From Pseudomonadota bacterium (GTDB lineage: Bacteria > Pseudomonadota > Alphaproteobacteria > UBA2136 > UBA6156): a stretch of 52,577 nucleotides of DNA. The stretch's first letter is position 1. Each line of letters opens with the position of its first letter. The notes beneath the pieces are model-generated. The model was not told the origin of the DNA and ran no database searches. It saw only the letters and a list, made by a program, of their open reading frames with translations. A program made the position numbers and the translations under genes. Where the stretch lies: positions 1 to 52,577 of the forward strand of contig WGMN01000007.1 of assembly GCA_016125035.1 (NCBI GenBank), given 5' to 3'. This document shows positions 34,713 through 43,148 of this stretch, in pieces.

Positions 34713-35171
34713 TCAGCCCAAATCCATCCGGTAACGGCACTTTTTCAACTCGCCCAGCTTGTACATTTCATGGTCAACCGGTACATCCACGATCTCCACA
34801 AATTCCGCCCCCAGCCGCTCCAGGGTCCGGCGAGAGGCCACGTTGTCCGGGTTGCAGGTCATCCACAGCTCCTTAAAGCCGTGGGCGCGGGCCAGCGGCA
34901 GCACCAGGCGGCAAGCCCGCTCGGCGTAGTGGCGCCCGCGAAAAGCCTCGTTTACCCCGTAGCCGATGTGCCCACCTACCCGCTCCAGCAAAGGCGTGTT
35001 TTGCGCCCGCAGGTGCAAATGCCCGGCTTCGCGGCCCTCCGCCCACAGCACAAAGCTGTAGGCCGGCACATATCCCTTCTCCGGCTGTGCAGGCACCTTG
35101 TGGCGTAGTTCCAAGCTTAAATCGCCGTCCACCAACGGCCCCGGGTCTAAAAAGGCAAAGTCCCCGCCCAT
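34713..35171 (-). CDS. GNAT-family N-acetyltransferase
   Basis: Transfers an acetyl group from acetyl-CoA to an unknown amine. The 152-residue protein has the GNAT core: the acetyl-CoA loop region G-G-H-I-G-Y-G-V-N-E-A-F-R-G-R-H-Y-A near the middle and the later C-N-P-D-N-V-A-S-R-R-T-L-E-R-L-G, typical of RimJ/RimL-like and YjdJ-like members. The first ATG of the frame (35216) would overlap the rluD 3' end by 41 bases; I prefer the internal ATG at 35171, four bases past the rluD stop. It probably forms an operon with rluD. Substrate unknown. Confidence 0.78.
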   Translation of the reverse strand: MGGDFAFLDPGPLVDGDLSLELRHKVPAQPEKGYVPAYSFVLWAEGREAGHLHLRAQNTPLLERVGGHIGYGVNEAFRGRHYAERACRLVLPLARAHGFKELWMTCNPDNVASRRTLERLGAEFVEIVDVPVDHEMYKLGELKKCRYRMDLG

Positions 35172-35175
35172 GCCG

Positions 35176-36174
35176 TCACTTTTGCCCTTGGCCACGCAAA
35201 ACCGCCAAAACCCCACCTATATCCGCCGGTATCTCGGCCGTGAATTCCAACCATTCCCCCGTCATCGGGTGCTCAAACCCCAGCTCTGCCGCATGCAACA
35301 GCTGCCGTTTGGGCAGTTCCAACGCTCCCAACCCCTTCAGCGCCCCGGGCCGCCCATACATCGGGTCTCCCAGCAAAGGGTGGCCAATGTGCGCCATATG
35401 CACGCGTATCTGGTGGGTGCGGCCGGTCTCCAACTTGCACTCAACCAGCGCGGCACCCTCGCCAAAACGCTCCAACACCTTGTAATGGGTCACGGCGTCC
35501 TTGCCGCCCTTGGCCACCACCGCGCGGCGCATGCGGTGCACCGGGTGGCGGCCAATCGCCCCTTCAATCCGCCCCACGGCGGGCGCCGGCACGCCGCGCA
35601 CCAGCGCCAGGTACACACGGTGGATATCATGGCGCATGAACTGCTTGCCCAAGCCGCGGTGGGCGGCGTCATGCTTGGCCACCACCAGCAACCCGCTGGT
35701 GTCTTTGTCAATGCGGTGCACAATCCCCGGCCGCGCCTCGCCGTTCATGCCGGAGAGAGTCGCGCCGCAATGGTGCAACAGCGCCTGCACCAGCGTGCCG
35801 GTAAAATTACCGGGGGCAGGGTGCACGGTCATCCCGGCGGGCTTGTTCAGCACCAGCAGGTCACCGTCCTCATACACCACCTCCAGCGGAATATCCTCGG
35901 CCACCAGCTCACTGGCCTTAATTTCCGGCAAATCCACCACAAAAACCTCACCCACCCGGGTCTTCTTGGCCGGATTGGCCTCCAAAACCCCTCGTTCCTC
36001 GCTACCTCGTTCCTCGTTCCTTCTCGTCACAAACCCCTCTTTGATCCAGCGCTGAACCCCCGCCCTGCTGCAATCCACCCCCGCCGCGCCCAAAGCCTCC
36101 ACCAAAAACACATCCAAACGCTGGCCCTCGCTGCCAGCCTCTACTTCAAACCTCCGCACGTCATGTTGGCTCAT
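35176..36174 (-). CDS. rluD: RluD-type 23S rRNA pseudouridine synthase
   Basis: Isomerises uridines of 23S rRNA; RluD acts on helix 69 (positions 1911, 1915, 1917), and the assignment to RluD rather than RluC is by overall similarity. The 332-residue protein has an S4 RNA-binding domain (about 15-90) and a catalytic domain with G-I-V-H-R-I-D-K-D-T-S-G-L (catalytic Asp146) and the late G-R-T-H-Q-I-R-V-H. The S4 domain is interrupted at about 50-64 (R-R-N-E-E-R-G-S-E-E-R-G) by a heptanucleotide array, almost the same peptide as in LipB. ATG 36174 is used; a GTG three codons upstream is possible. The leader is another heptanucleotide array, with no clear ribosome-binding site. Confidence 0.9.
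   Translation of the reverse strand: MSQHDVRRFEVEAGSEGQRLDVFLVEALGAAGVDCSRAGVQRWIKEGFVTRRNEERGSEERGVLEANPAKKTRVGEVFVVDLPEIKASELVAEDIPLEVVYEDGDLLVLNKPAGMTVHPAPGNFTGTLVQALLHHCGATLSGMNGEARPGIVHRIDKDTSGLLVVAKHDAAHRGLGKQFMRHDIHRVYLALVRGVPAPAVGRIEGAIGRHPVHRMRRAVVAKGGKDAVTHYKVLERFGEGAALVECKLETGRTHQIRVHMAHIGHPLLGDPMYGRPGALKGLGALELPKRQLLHAAELGFEHPMTGEWLEFTAEIPADIGGVLAVLRGQGQK
35990..36021. repeat. Heptanucleotide array inside rluD
   Basis: CCTCGTT, CCTCGCT, a single A, then CCTCGTT, CCTCGTT and CCT. It is the same word family and strand as the array in lipB and encodes a related in-frame insertion. Confidence 0.88.
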
Positions 36175-36182
36175 ACTGGTCA

Positions 36183-36210
36183 CTGATTACGGGTTACGGG
36201 TTACGGAATT
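36183..36210. repeat. Heptanucleotide array in the rluD leader
   Basis: CTGATTA, CGGGTTA, CGGGTTA and CGGAATT in tandem, between the rluD start and tRNA-Cys. Confidence 0.82.
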
Positions 36211-36288
36211 TGGAGGCCGGAGCGGGATTCGAACCCGCGAAATGACGGTTTTGCAAACCGCTGTGTTGAACCACTTCACCATCCGGCC
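36211..36288 (-). tRNA. tRNA-Cys (anticodon GCA)
   Basis: Minus-strand cloverleaf with acceptor GGCCGGA/TCCGGCC, anticodon loop TTGCAAA, T-loop TTCGAAT and encoded CCA. Confidence 0.92.
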
Positions 36289-36297
36289 ATGGCGCTG

Positions 36298-36326
36298 GTT
36301 CTAGCGGTTTGGGGGCGCATTGGCAA
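36298..36326 (-). promoter_or_regulatory. Promoter for tRNA-Cys
   Basis: On the minus strand TTGCCA (36321-36326), a 17-base spacer and TAGAAC (36298-36303). Confidence 0.45.
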
Positions 36327-36373
36327 GCCACAAAGCCGTTTCCAAGCCGGGTGTTTTTGCCCATCATGGGGCC

Positions 36374-36697
36374 ATGGAAACCAAATGCATCCTGGTCAAA
36401 CTCAAGCCCGGCTCACTCCCCCGCGTGCGGGAGTGGGCGCACACCCTCCACACCACCCGCCGGGCCGAGGCCCTGGCCACCCTGGCCGATGAAGGCGTGA
36501 CGCTTGAAAGCGTGTTCCTGGAATCCCGCCCGGACGGCGACTACCTCATTTACATCATGCATGCCCGGGATATGGAAAAAGCCCACCAGGTGGCCAAAAG
36601 ATCACTGCACAGCATCGACGCCTACCACCGCAAATTCAAGGATGAAACATGGGAGAGCCGCACATCGGCCGAGCTGCTGGTCGATCTGTGGCGCTAA
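36374..36697 (+). CDS. Small conserved protein, DUF6176-like
   Basis: A 107-residue soluble protein beginning M-E-T-K-C-I-L-V-K-L-K-P-G-S, with R-A-E-A-L-A-T-L-A-D-E-G-V-T-L-E-S-V-F-L-E and D-G-D-Y-L-I-Y-I-M-H-A-R-D. It resembles the DUF6176 family of ferredoxin-like (dimeric alpha-beta barrel) small proteins, whose function is unknown. I base the name on recalled sequence style and have not searched. ATG 36374 is used; the frame is open for 18 codons upstream, into the tRNA-Cys promoter region. It is a single gene between tRNA genes. Confidence 0.65.
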   Translation: METKCILVKLKPGSLPRVREWAHTLHTTRRAEALATLADEGVTLESVFLESRPDGDYLIYIMHARDMEKAHQVAKRSLHSIDAYHRKFKDETWESRTSAELLVDLWR

Positions 36698-36765
36698 AGG
36701 GGAGGGGCAGGGGCCTCCGGCTTAAAACGCCTCGGCCATCCTTGTAGTTGCTTTCCTATGGAAAG

Positions 36766-36786
36766 ACTGGAGCGGGAGAAGGGATT
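36766..36786. repeat. Partial direct copy of the tRNA-Gly 3' end
   Basis: 21 bases identical to 36832-36852, which cover the CCA, acceptor strand and part of the T-arm of tRNA-Gly. The offset is 66 bp, with the same orientation as the gene. The copy lies downstream of the tRNA 3' end and forms a small hairpin with the following bases (AGAAGGGA and TCCCTTCT). Confidence 0.8.
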
Positions 36787-36833
36787 ACCCTTCGGGTTGT
36801 TCCCTTCTGCAACGGTGGGGGGCAAATTCAAAC

Positions 36834-36908
36834 TGGAGCGGGAGAAGGGATTCGAACCCTCGACCCTCACCATGGCAAGGTGATGCTCTACCCCTGAGCT
36901 ACTCCCGC
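36834..36908 (-). tRNA. tRNA-Gly (anticodon GCC)
   Basis: Minus-strand cloverleaf with acceptor GCGGGAG/CTCCCGC, anticodon loop TTGCCAT, T-loop TTCGAAT and encoded CCA. Confidence 0.94.
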
Positions 36909-36924
36909 GCATCCAGTGGGGCGG

Positions 36925-36953
36925 TTTATAGGTGGAGTTGGCGTGCCGGTCAA
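36925..36953 (-). promoter_or_regulatory. Promoter for tRNA-Gly
   Basis: On the minus strand TTGACC (36948-36953), a 17-base spacer and TATAAA (36925-36930). Close to consensus. Confidence 0.75.
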
Positions 36954-36986
36954 GGGCGTGGTGCAACAAGTTGCACAAAATGGGGG

Positions 36987-37015
36987 TTGCGTTCATGCCC
37001 TGCGTTGCGTATAAG
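36987..37015 (+). promoter_or_regulatory. Promoter for tRNA-Glu
   Basis: TTGCGT (36987-36992), a 17-base spacer and TATAAG (37010-37015), 19 bases before the tRNA. Confidence 0.65.
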
Positions 37016-37034
37016 CCAGCCTGTTCCGGCTCTA

Positions 37035-37109
37035 GTCCCCTTCGTCTAGCGGTTAGGACGTCACCCTTTCACGGTGAAAACAGGGGTTCGATTCCCCTAG
37101 GGGACGCCA
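37035..37109 (+). tRNA. tRNA-Glu (anticodon TTC)
   Basis: Acceptor GTCCCCT/AGGGGAC, anticodon loop CTTTCAC, T-loop TTCGATT, encoded CCA. A small hairpin (TCCTCC/GGAGGA) follows directly. Confidence 0.94.
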
Positions 37110-37110
37110 T

Positions 37111-37137
37111 TCCTCCATAAGGAGGATGACTATAAGC
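37111..37137. repeat. Post-tRNA hairpin and shared trailer motif, copy 1
   Basis: TCCTCC-ATAA-GGAGGA hairpin followed by TGACTATAAGC. A closely similar GGAGGCGACTACAAGC occurs at 37369-37384 after tRNA-Asn, also behind a small hairpin. Confidence 0.5.
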
Positions 37138-37237
37138 AACGCCGGGGCGCGCAGCGCCAAAGGCGCTTTCTTCATAAAAAATCCCCCGCCGTGCCACCAA
37201 ATCAGCCTAAAAGCGTTCCATTCTTCTATCACTTGCG

Positions 37238-37266
37238 TTGACACACGCGCCCAATTTCCGCATAAG
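37238..37266 (+). promoter_or_regulatory. Promoter for tRNA-Asn
   Basis: Consensus TTGACA (37238-37243), a 17-base spacer and CATAAG (37261-37266), 15 bases before the tRNA. Confidence 0.75.
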
Positions 37267-37281
37267 GCTGCGTCTACCTGC

Positions 37282-37356
37282 TCCGGCGTAGCTCAGCGGT
37301 AGAGCAACGGACTGTTAATCCGTGGGTCGCTGGTTCGATCCCAGCCGCCGGAGCCA
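37282..37356 (+). tRNA. tRNA-Asn (anticodon GTT)
   Basis: Acceptor TCCGGCG/CGCCGGA, anticodon loop CTGTTAA, T-loop TTCGATC, encoded CCA. A GUN-anticodon tRNA is a substrate for the queA/tgt pathway encoded in this window. Confidence 0.94.
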
Positions 37357-37368
37357 GTCTTCCCAAAG

Positions 37369-37384
37369 GGAGGCGACTACAAGC
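37369..37384. repeat. Post-tRNA trailer motif, copy 2
   Basis: GGAGGCGACTACAAGC, matching 37121-37137 after tRNA-Glu apart from a few changes. Confidence 0.45.
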
Positions 37385-37435
37385 CAGGCCGAGGCGGCCC
37401 AAGCCGCAGGCCAAAATTCTTCCCCTATGTAAGTA

Positions 37436-37511
37436 AGAGCAACGGACTGAACCCATAGTCATGCGCCGTTGGCGCGGGCCGTGGGCCGCGGGTATCGATC
37501 CCAGCCGCCGG
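37436..37511 (+). pseudogene. tRNA-Asn-like pseudogene, interrupted at the anticodon loop
   Basis: AGAGCAACGGACTG (37436-37449) is identical to the D-arm end and 5' anticodon stem of the tRNA-Asn upstream. Bases 37480-37511 match its 3' anticodon stem, T-arm and acceptor strand, with one added base and a few changes. Between them about 30 unrelated bases replace the anticodon loop, and the 5' acceptor strand is not recognisable. The rest of the 353-base gap up to 37710 shows nothing I can assign. Confidence 0.75.
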
Positions 37512-37709
37512 CGGCGCCGCAGGCATTTAAGCCGCCTCCTAACACTCCCCAACGGGCTAGCCATACAGGCGGGCGCCAGGCGTTGCCGGGCCCCGGCAAG
37601 GGGCCGGTTTCCGCCAAAAGCGCCGCCGGTCTTCCTCATGTTGCACTGCAATAAAAGGCATACCTTTCAGGCGGTTAAACTAACGCCGGTGGGTATAAGA
37701 ATTCAACAC

Positions 37710-38659
37710 ATGGATAGCAACCAACCCCCTAAGCAACTCTTCGACCACTTCTTCAGTGGCGCGAAGGACGGCTCCTGGAACCGCAAAACCGCGGTCCAAT
37801 CAGGGTGTGAGATCATTGTCTCAAACGCGGCGGCGCAACTGGAGGCCATGGTCGAGCAGTTCAACCCCGACAATACCGGCTGGCATGTCCTGCTCATTGA
37901 TATCCCAGGCTTCAACGGCGCCGAGTGGAGCAACAAGGCCGAAACGCTGCAAACCCTTATCGGCCAGTTCGCCCCGCCAGATGCCCGCACCTGGGTCTAC
38001 CTCCTCGGCGGGGCCAAACTGGGCGTGCTGGTCCACATTTCCGCCAAACCGCAGCTGGTGGCCTTCGTGCAAAGGCTTGGCGCTTCGCTCACCCAGGGGC
38101 AGGGCTCTCCGCGCACGCGCTTGGCGCAAATCCCTTCGCAAAAGCAGGTGGTCAAAAGCTACCTGGCCGCCGAGGCCATGGCCGAAGAAAACGCCAAAAA
38201 GCAGCAAGAGACCCTCCAGGCCGCGCAACGCCTGGCCTCAATCAGCTTCGCGTTGCAGCCAGGCATCGCCGCCCAACGCCTCACGCGCCCACGCCCGGTG
38301 GTGCTCATCGTCGAGGATGACCCCGTCACCCTGCAAGTGCTCGAGCACCTCATCGCGCAAACCCGCGGGGTCGAGGTTCTCTCCGCCCGCAACGCCACCG
38401 ATGCCGCCACCCTCTACCGCCGCAACGCGCCAGACCTGGTCTTTCTCGATATCGGCCTTCCCGAGATCGACGGCCTCACTCTGCTGGCAAAACTGCGCGA
38501 GGCCGACCCTGATGCGTACGTGTTCATCCTCACCGCCAACGCCTACCGCAGCAACCTGGAACAGGCCACCCGGCTTGGCGCCAAGGGCTTCCTGGCCAAG
38601 CCGTTCACGCCGGCCAAAATTTCCGCGGTTGTCACCCAAGCCATCAAGGAGGGCCATAA

Positions 38660-38663
<4 letters not shown>
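37710..38663 (+). CDS. Response regulator with unknown N-terminal domain
   Basis: A 317-residue cytoplasmic protein. The C-terminal REC domain (about 195-315) has acidic pocket V-E-D-D, phospho-acceptor Asp in V-F-L-D-I-G-L-P, and Lys in F-L-A-K-P-F-T. Residues 1-150 form a separate globular domain I do not recognise (for example W-H-V-L-L-I-D-I-P-G-F-N-G-A-E-W and A-R-T-W-V-Y-L-L-G-G), followed by a Lys/Gln-rich linker helix. No DNA-binding domain is present, so output may be by protein contact. Its last four bases (ATGA) overlap the hybrid kinase start, so the two form one signalling unit. ATG 37710 is used although the frame is open far upstream, across the tRNA pseudogene. Confidence 0.75.
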
Positions 38664-40903
<2,240 letters not shown>

Positions 40904-40957
40904 GCTAAGCTGCGCGCGCCTCTTCCCCCGTGCCACCATCTGCCTTAAACTCGCCGC

Positions 40958-41293
40958 ATGTATAAGGTCCTCACCACCGTCCCGCTCACCCACGTGCAAG
41001 CCGTGCGCCAGGCCATGGGCGATGCCGGTGCGGGCATCGCCGGCAACTACACGCACTGTTCGTTCTCGGTGCGCGGGCAGGGGCGCTTTTTGCCGCATAA
41101 AGGCGCCAACCCGTTTCTCGGCAAGGTGGGAGAGGCTGAAGTGGTGGAGGAAGAGCAGATCCAGGTCACGGTGGAAGACGATAAACTCATGGCCGTGCTC
41201 ACCGCCATGAAGGCCGCCCACCCGTATGAGGAAATGATGTTCGACGTCTACCGGCTTGAAAATATCCGCCTGGATGACATCCCGCCAAAGTAG
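40958..41293 (+). CDS. NIF3-like/YqfO C-terminal-domain family protein
   Basis: A 111-residue protein made only of the PII/CutA-like insertion domain of NIF3-like (YqfO) proteins. The pattern is M-Y-K-V-L-T-T-V-P-L-T-H at the first strand, G-N-Y-T-H-C-S-F-S-V-R-G-Q-G-R-F-L-P in the middle and A-A-H-P-Y-E-E-M-M-F-D-V-Y at the end. Stand-alone versions are common in proteobacteria and have no established function. Conserved H, C and E residues could bind a metal. It lies 54 bases after the hybrid kinase and 54 bases before the PCMT-like gene. Confidence 0.82.
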   Translation: MYKVLTTVPLTHVQAVRQAMGDAGAGIAGNYTHCSFSVRGQGRFLPHKGANPFLGKVGEAEVVEEEQIQVTVEDDKLMAVLTAMKAAHPYEEMMFDVYRLENIRLDDIPPK

Positions 41294-41347
41294 AAACCCT
41301 GTGCGGGTCAATTGATAACTCGGCCAACACAAGCTACTCTCCCCCGC

Positions 41348-41998
41348 ATGAACACCACCGCCTCCCGCCTCAACATGGTCAACGGGCAACTGCGCCCCAA
41401 CAAGGTCAACAACCCGCAACTGCTGGCGCAGTTCACCTCCCTCCCGCGAGAGAACTTCACCTCCGCCGCCGCCCGCGCTCACGCGTATTTAGACCAACCC
41501 ACCCCCATCGAAGACGGTCGCGAAATGTTCGCCCCCATGGTCGCCGCGCGGCTCATCCAGGCGCTCGACCTCACGCCGCAATCCTGCGTGCTGGTGCTTG
41601 CCGGCGGCTCGGGCTACTCGGCGGCGGTCATCGCCGGGCTGGCCGGGCAGGTCACCATGGTGGAAGACGACGCCGTGCTGGTGGCCGAGGCCCACACCAA
41701 CCTCGCCAACGTGCGCAATGTGCGCATCGAGGCCGGCAACCCCGCCATTTTCACTCCCAGCCAGCCGCTCGACGCTATTTTGGTGGATGCCCCCTTCACC
41801 GCGCTGCCCAACCTGGCCAGCCTGGCCAAACACCTGGTGGAAGGCGGCAAACTTGCCGGCGTGCGCACCAGCCCGCAAGGCCTGATGGAAGCGGTCATCC
41901 TCACCAAGCACGGCAAATCCCTGGTGGAAGAAGTGCTGTTCGAAACCAAAGGCACCCCCCACCCCGCCTTCACCGCCGAAGCCGCCTTCGTCTTCTAA
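41348..41998 (+). CDS. Protein-L-isoaspartate O-methyltransferase family protein
   Basis: A 216-residue class I methyltransferase of the alphaproteobacterial PCMT-like group. S-adenosylmethionine motif I is V-L-V-L-A-G-G-S-G-Y-S-A-A-V, motif II is around V-T-M-V-E-D-D, and D-A-I-L-V-D-A-P-F gives motif III. The N-terminus (R-L-N-M-V-N-G-Q-L-R-P-N-K-V) matches the family's M-V-x-x-Q-L-R-x-x-x-V. Motif I has A-G-G-S-G where true repair enzymes have I-G-x-G-S-G, so isoaspartate repair is not certain. The stop overlaps the stop of convergent lpxR by a few bases. ATG 41348 is chosen; the frame is open 12 codons upstream. Confidence 0.78.
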   Translation: MNTTASRLNMVNGQLRPNKVNNPQLLAQFTSLPRENFTSAAARAHAYLDQPTPIEDGREMFAPMVAARLIQALDLTPQSCVLVLAGGSGYSAAVIAGLAGQVTMVEDDAVLVAEAHTNLANVRNVRIEAGNPAIFTPSQPLDAILVDAPFTALPNLASLAKHLVEGGKLAGVRTSPQGLMEAVILTKHGKSLVEEVLFETKGTPHPAFTAEAAFVF

Positions 41999-43044
41999 AA
42001 CCGGTACCCCAGGTTAAGCCCGCCAAAAATATCGCCCTTCTGCTGGCCCTTAAACTCCTTGGTGCGGTAAATGTTGGTGTAGCTCAAATTCACCTTGCCC
42101 AAACTCACCGCCACCCCGGCATTAAAGTCGGTCACCACGTTGCGCTTGTCCACATGCGGGTCGCTGTCAAAGGTGTTCCCGTCCAGGAATATATTGCGCA
42201 CCATATAGCGCGTATCCACCCCGCCAAACAGGTGCCAGCTCATAAAGCTGTTGTCGTCGGGCTTGGCAAAAAATCCTGTCCCCGGCATGGCGGGCCGCAC
42301 ACGCATCGGGGTGTCGCTCCAGCGGCCATCGGCGGGGCCAAACCTCACGTTAAAGCCGGTGGTGGCGTAGGTGTAAACGTTGCCCACCGTGGCCCCCACA
42401 TTGGGCTCACCTGCAAAATACCAGTCCCAGCTTTCCAACTTCACAAACTCCGGCCAGCGGCGGTTGTAGGCCAGCATCACGCCGGGCTCGTTGTCCAACT
42501 GGTGCTGCCAGCCGCGCGGGTGCGGGGCATCCACCACCGCGTGCCACACCTTCTGGGTCTGCTCTGCCAGCGACCACGGCCCCACCACACCCAGCGTGGC
42601 CTCCAGCTCGTCCACATGGCGGCCTTCCACGGTGTTCAGCCCCACCGAGCCATACAAAAACCCCGCCCACGGCCGGTCATTCAACTGCTCGGCGGGGTTG
42701 GAAATGTTGCTCGGCGTGTACATGTTCTGCCCCACCGAGTACACCACCCCGGTGTGCTCATTCACCTCAAAAAAGGGCAGCCACTTGTCCAGCGTGTCCA
42801 CAAAATGCGGCGGCTTGTCGCGCAGGTCCATGTATGAAAAACGCAGGCCGTTGGTGTAATGCCTGTCTCCGCTGTGCCAGCTGTCGTTCTCAATGCTCAT
42901 GGTAAAGAACTGGTTATCCCCGTTCTCAAACAGGTCCTTGGGCGCCTCTTCCAAAAGCGAGGGCTCCTTGCTGTCCTCTGCCCAAAGCAGGGCAGGGGCC
43001 ACCACCCCCACCGCCAAAATCCATGCACCCAAAACATACCTCAT
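41995..43044 (-). CDS. LpxR-type outer-membrane lipid A deacylase (DUF2219)
   Basis: A beta-barrel hydrolase that removes the 3'-acyloxyacyl group of lipid A. The 349-residue precursor has a signal peptide (ends L-L-W-A-E), the active-site segment S-I-E-N-D-S-W with the Asn-Asp pair, followed by D-R-H-Y-T-N-G-L-R-F-S, the family hallmark. The rest is barrel strands ending in G-Y-R-F with a terminal Phe. A second region, S-V-G-Q-N-M-Y-T-P, is also typical. A GTG three codons upstream (43053) is an alternative start. Together with the autotransporter next to it, it suggests active remodelling of the cell surface. Confidence 0.88.
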   Translation of the reverse strand: MRYVLGAWILAVGVVAPALLWAEDSKEPSLLEEAPKDLFENGDNQFFTMSIENDSWHSGDRHYTNGLRFSYMDLRDKPPHFVDTLDKWLPFFEVNEHTGVVYSVGQNMYTPSNISNPAEQLNDRPWAGFLYGSVGLNTVEGRHVDELEATLGVVGPWSLAEQTQKVWHAVVDAPHPRGWQHQLDNEPGVMLAYNRRWPEFVKLESWDWYFAGEPNVGATVGNVYTYATTGFNVRFGPADGRWSDTPMRVRPAMPGTGFFAKPDDNSFMSWHLFGGVDTRYMVRNIFLDGNTFDSDPHVDKRNVVTDFNAGVAVSLGKVNLSYTNIYRTKEFKGQQKGDIFGGLNLGYRF

Positions 43045-43148
43045 GCGCCGCACCCTACCACGCCAGATATCAAGAAAGTATGCGTACTTCAGCCCCCTCC
43101 AGCCTGGAAACTCTTTTCAATAAAGGTAAAAAGCCCGCAGTTTTCCGC

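Noticed and set aside
36766-36852. Genomic island attachment site at tRNA-Gly
   Set aside because: The direct repeat is only 21 bases, its copies are 66 bp apart and no integrase is nearby. A local partial duplication fits better.
37461-37709. N-terminal extension of the response regulator
   Set aside because: This stretch covers the tRNA-Asn pseudogene and has arginine-rich, low-complexity translation; ATG 37710 gives a normal N-terminus.
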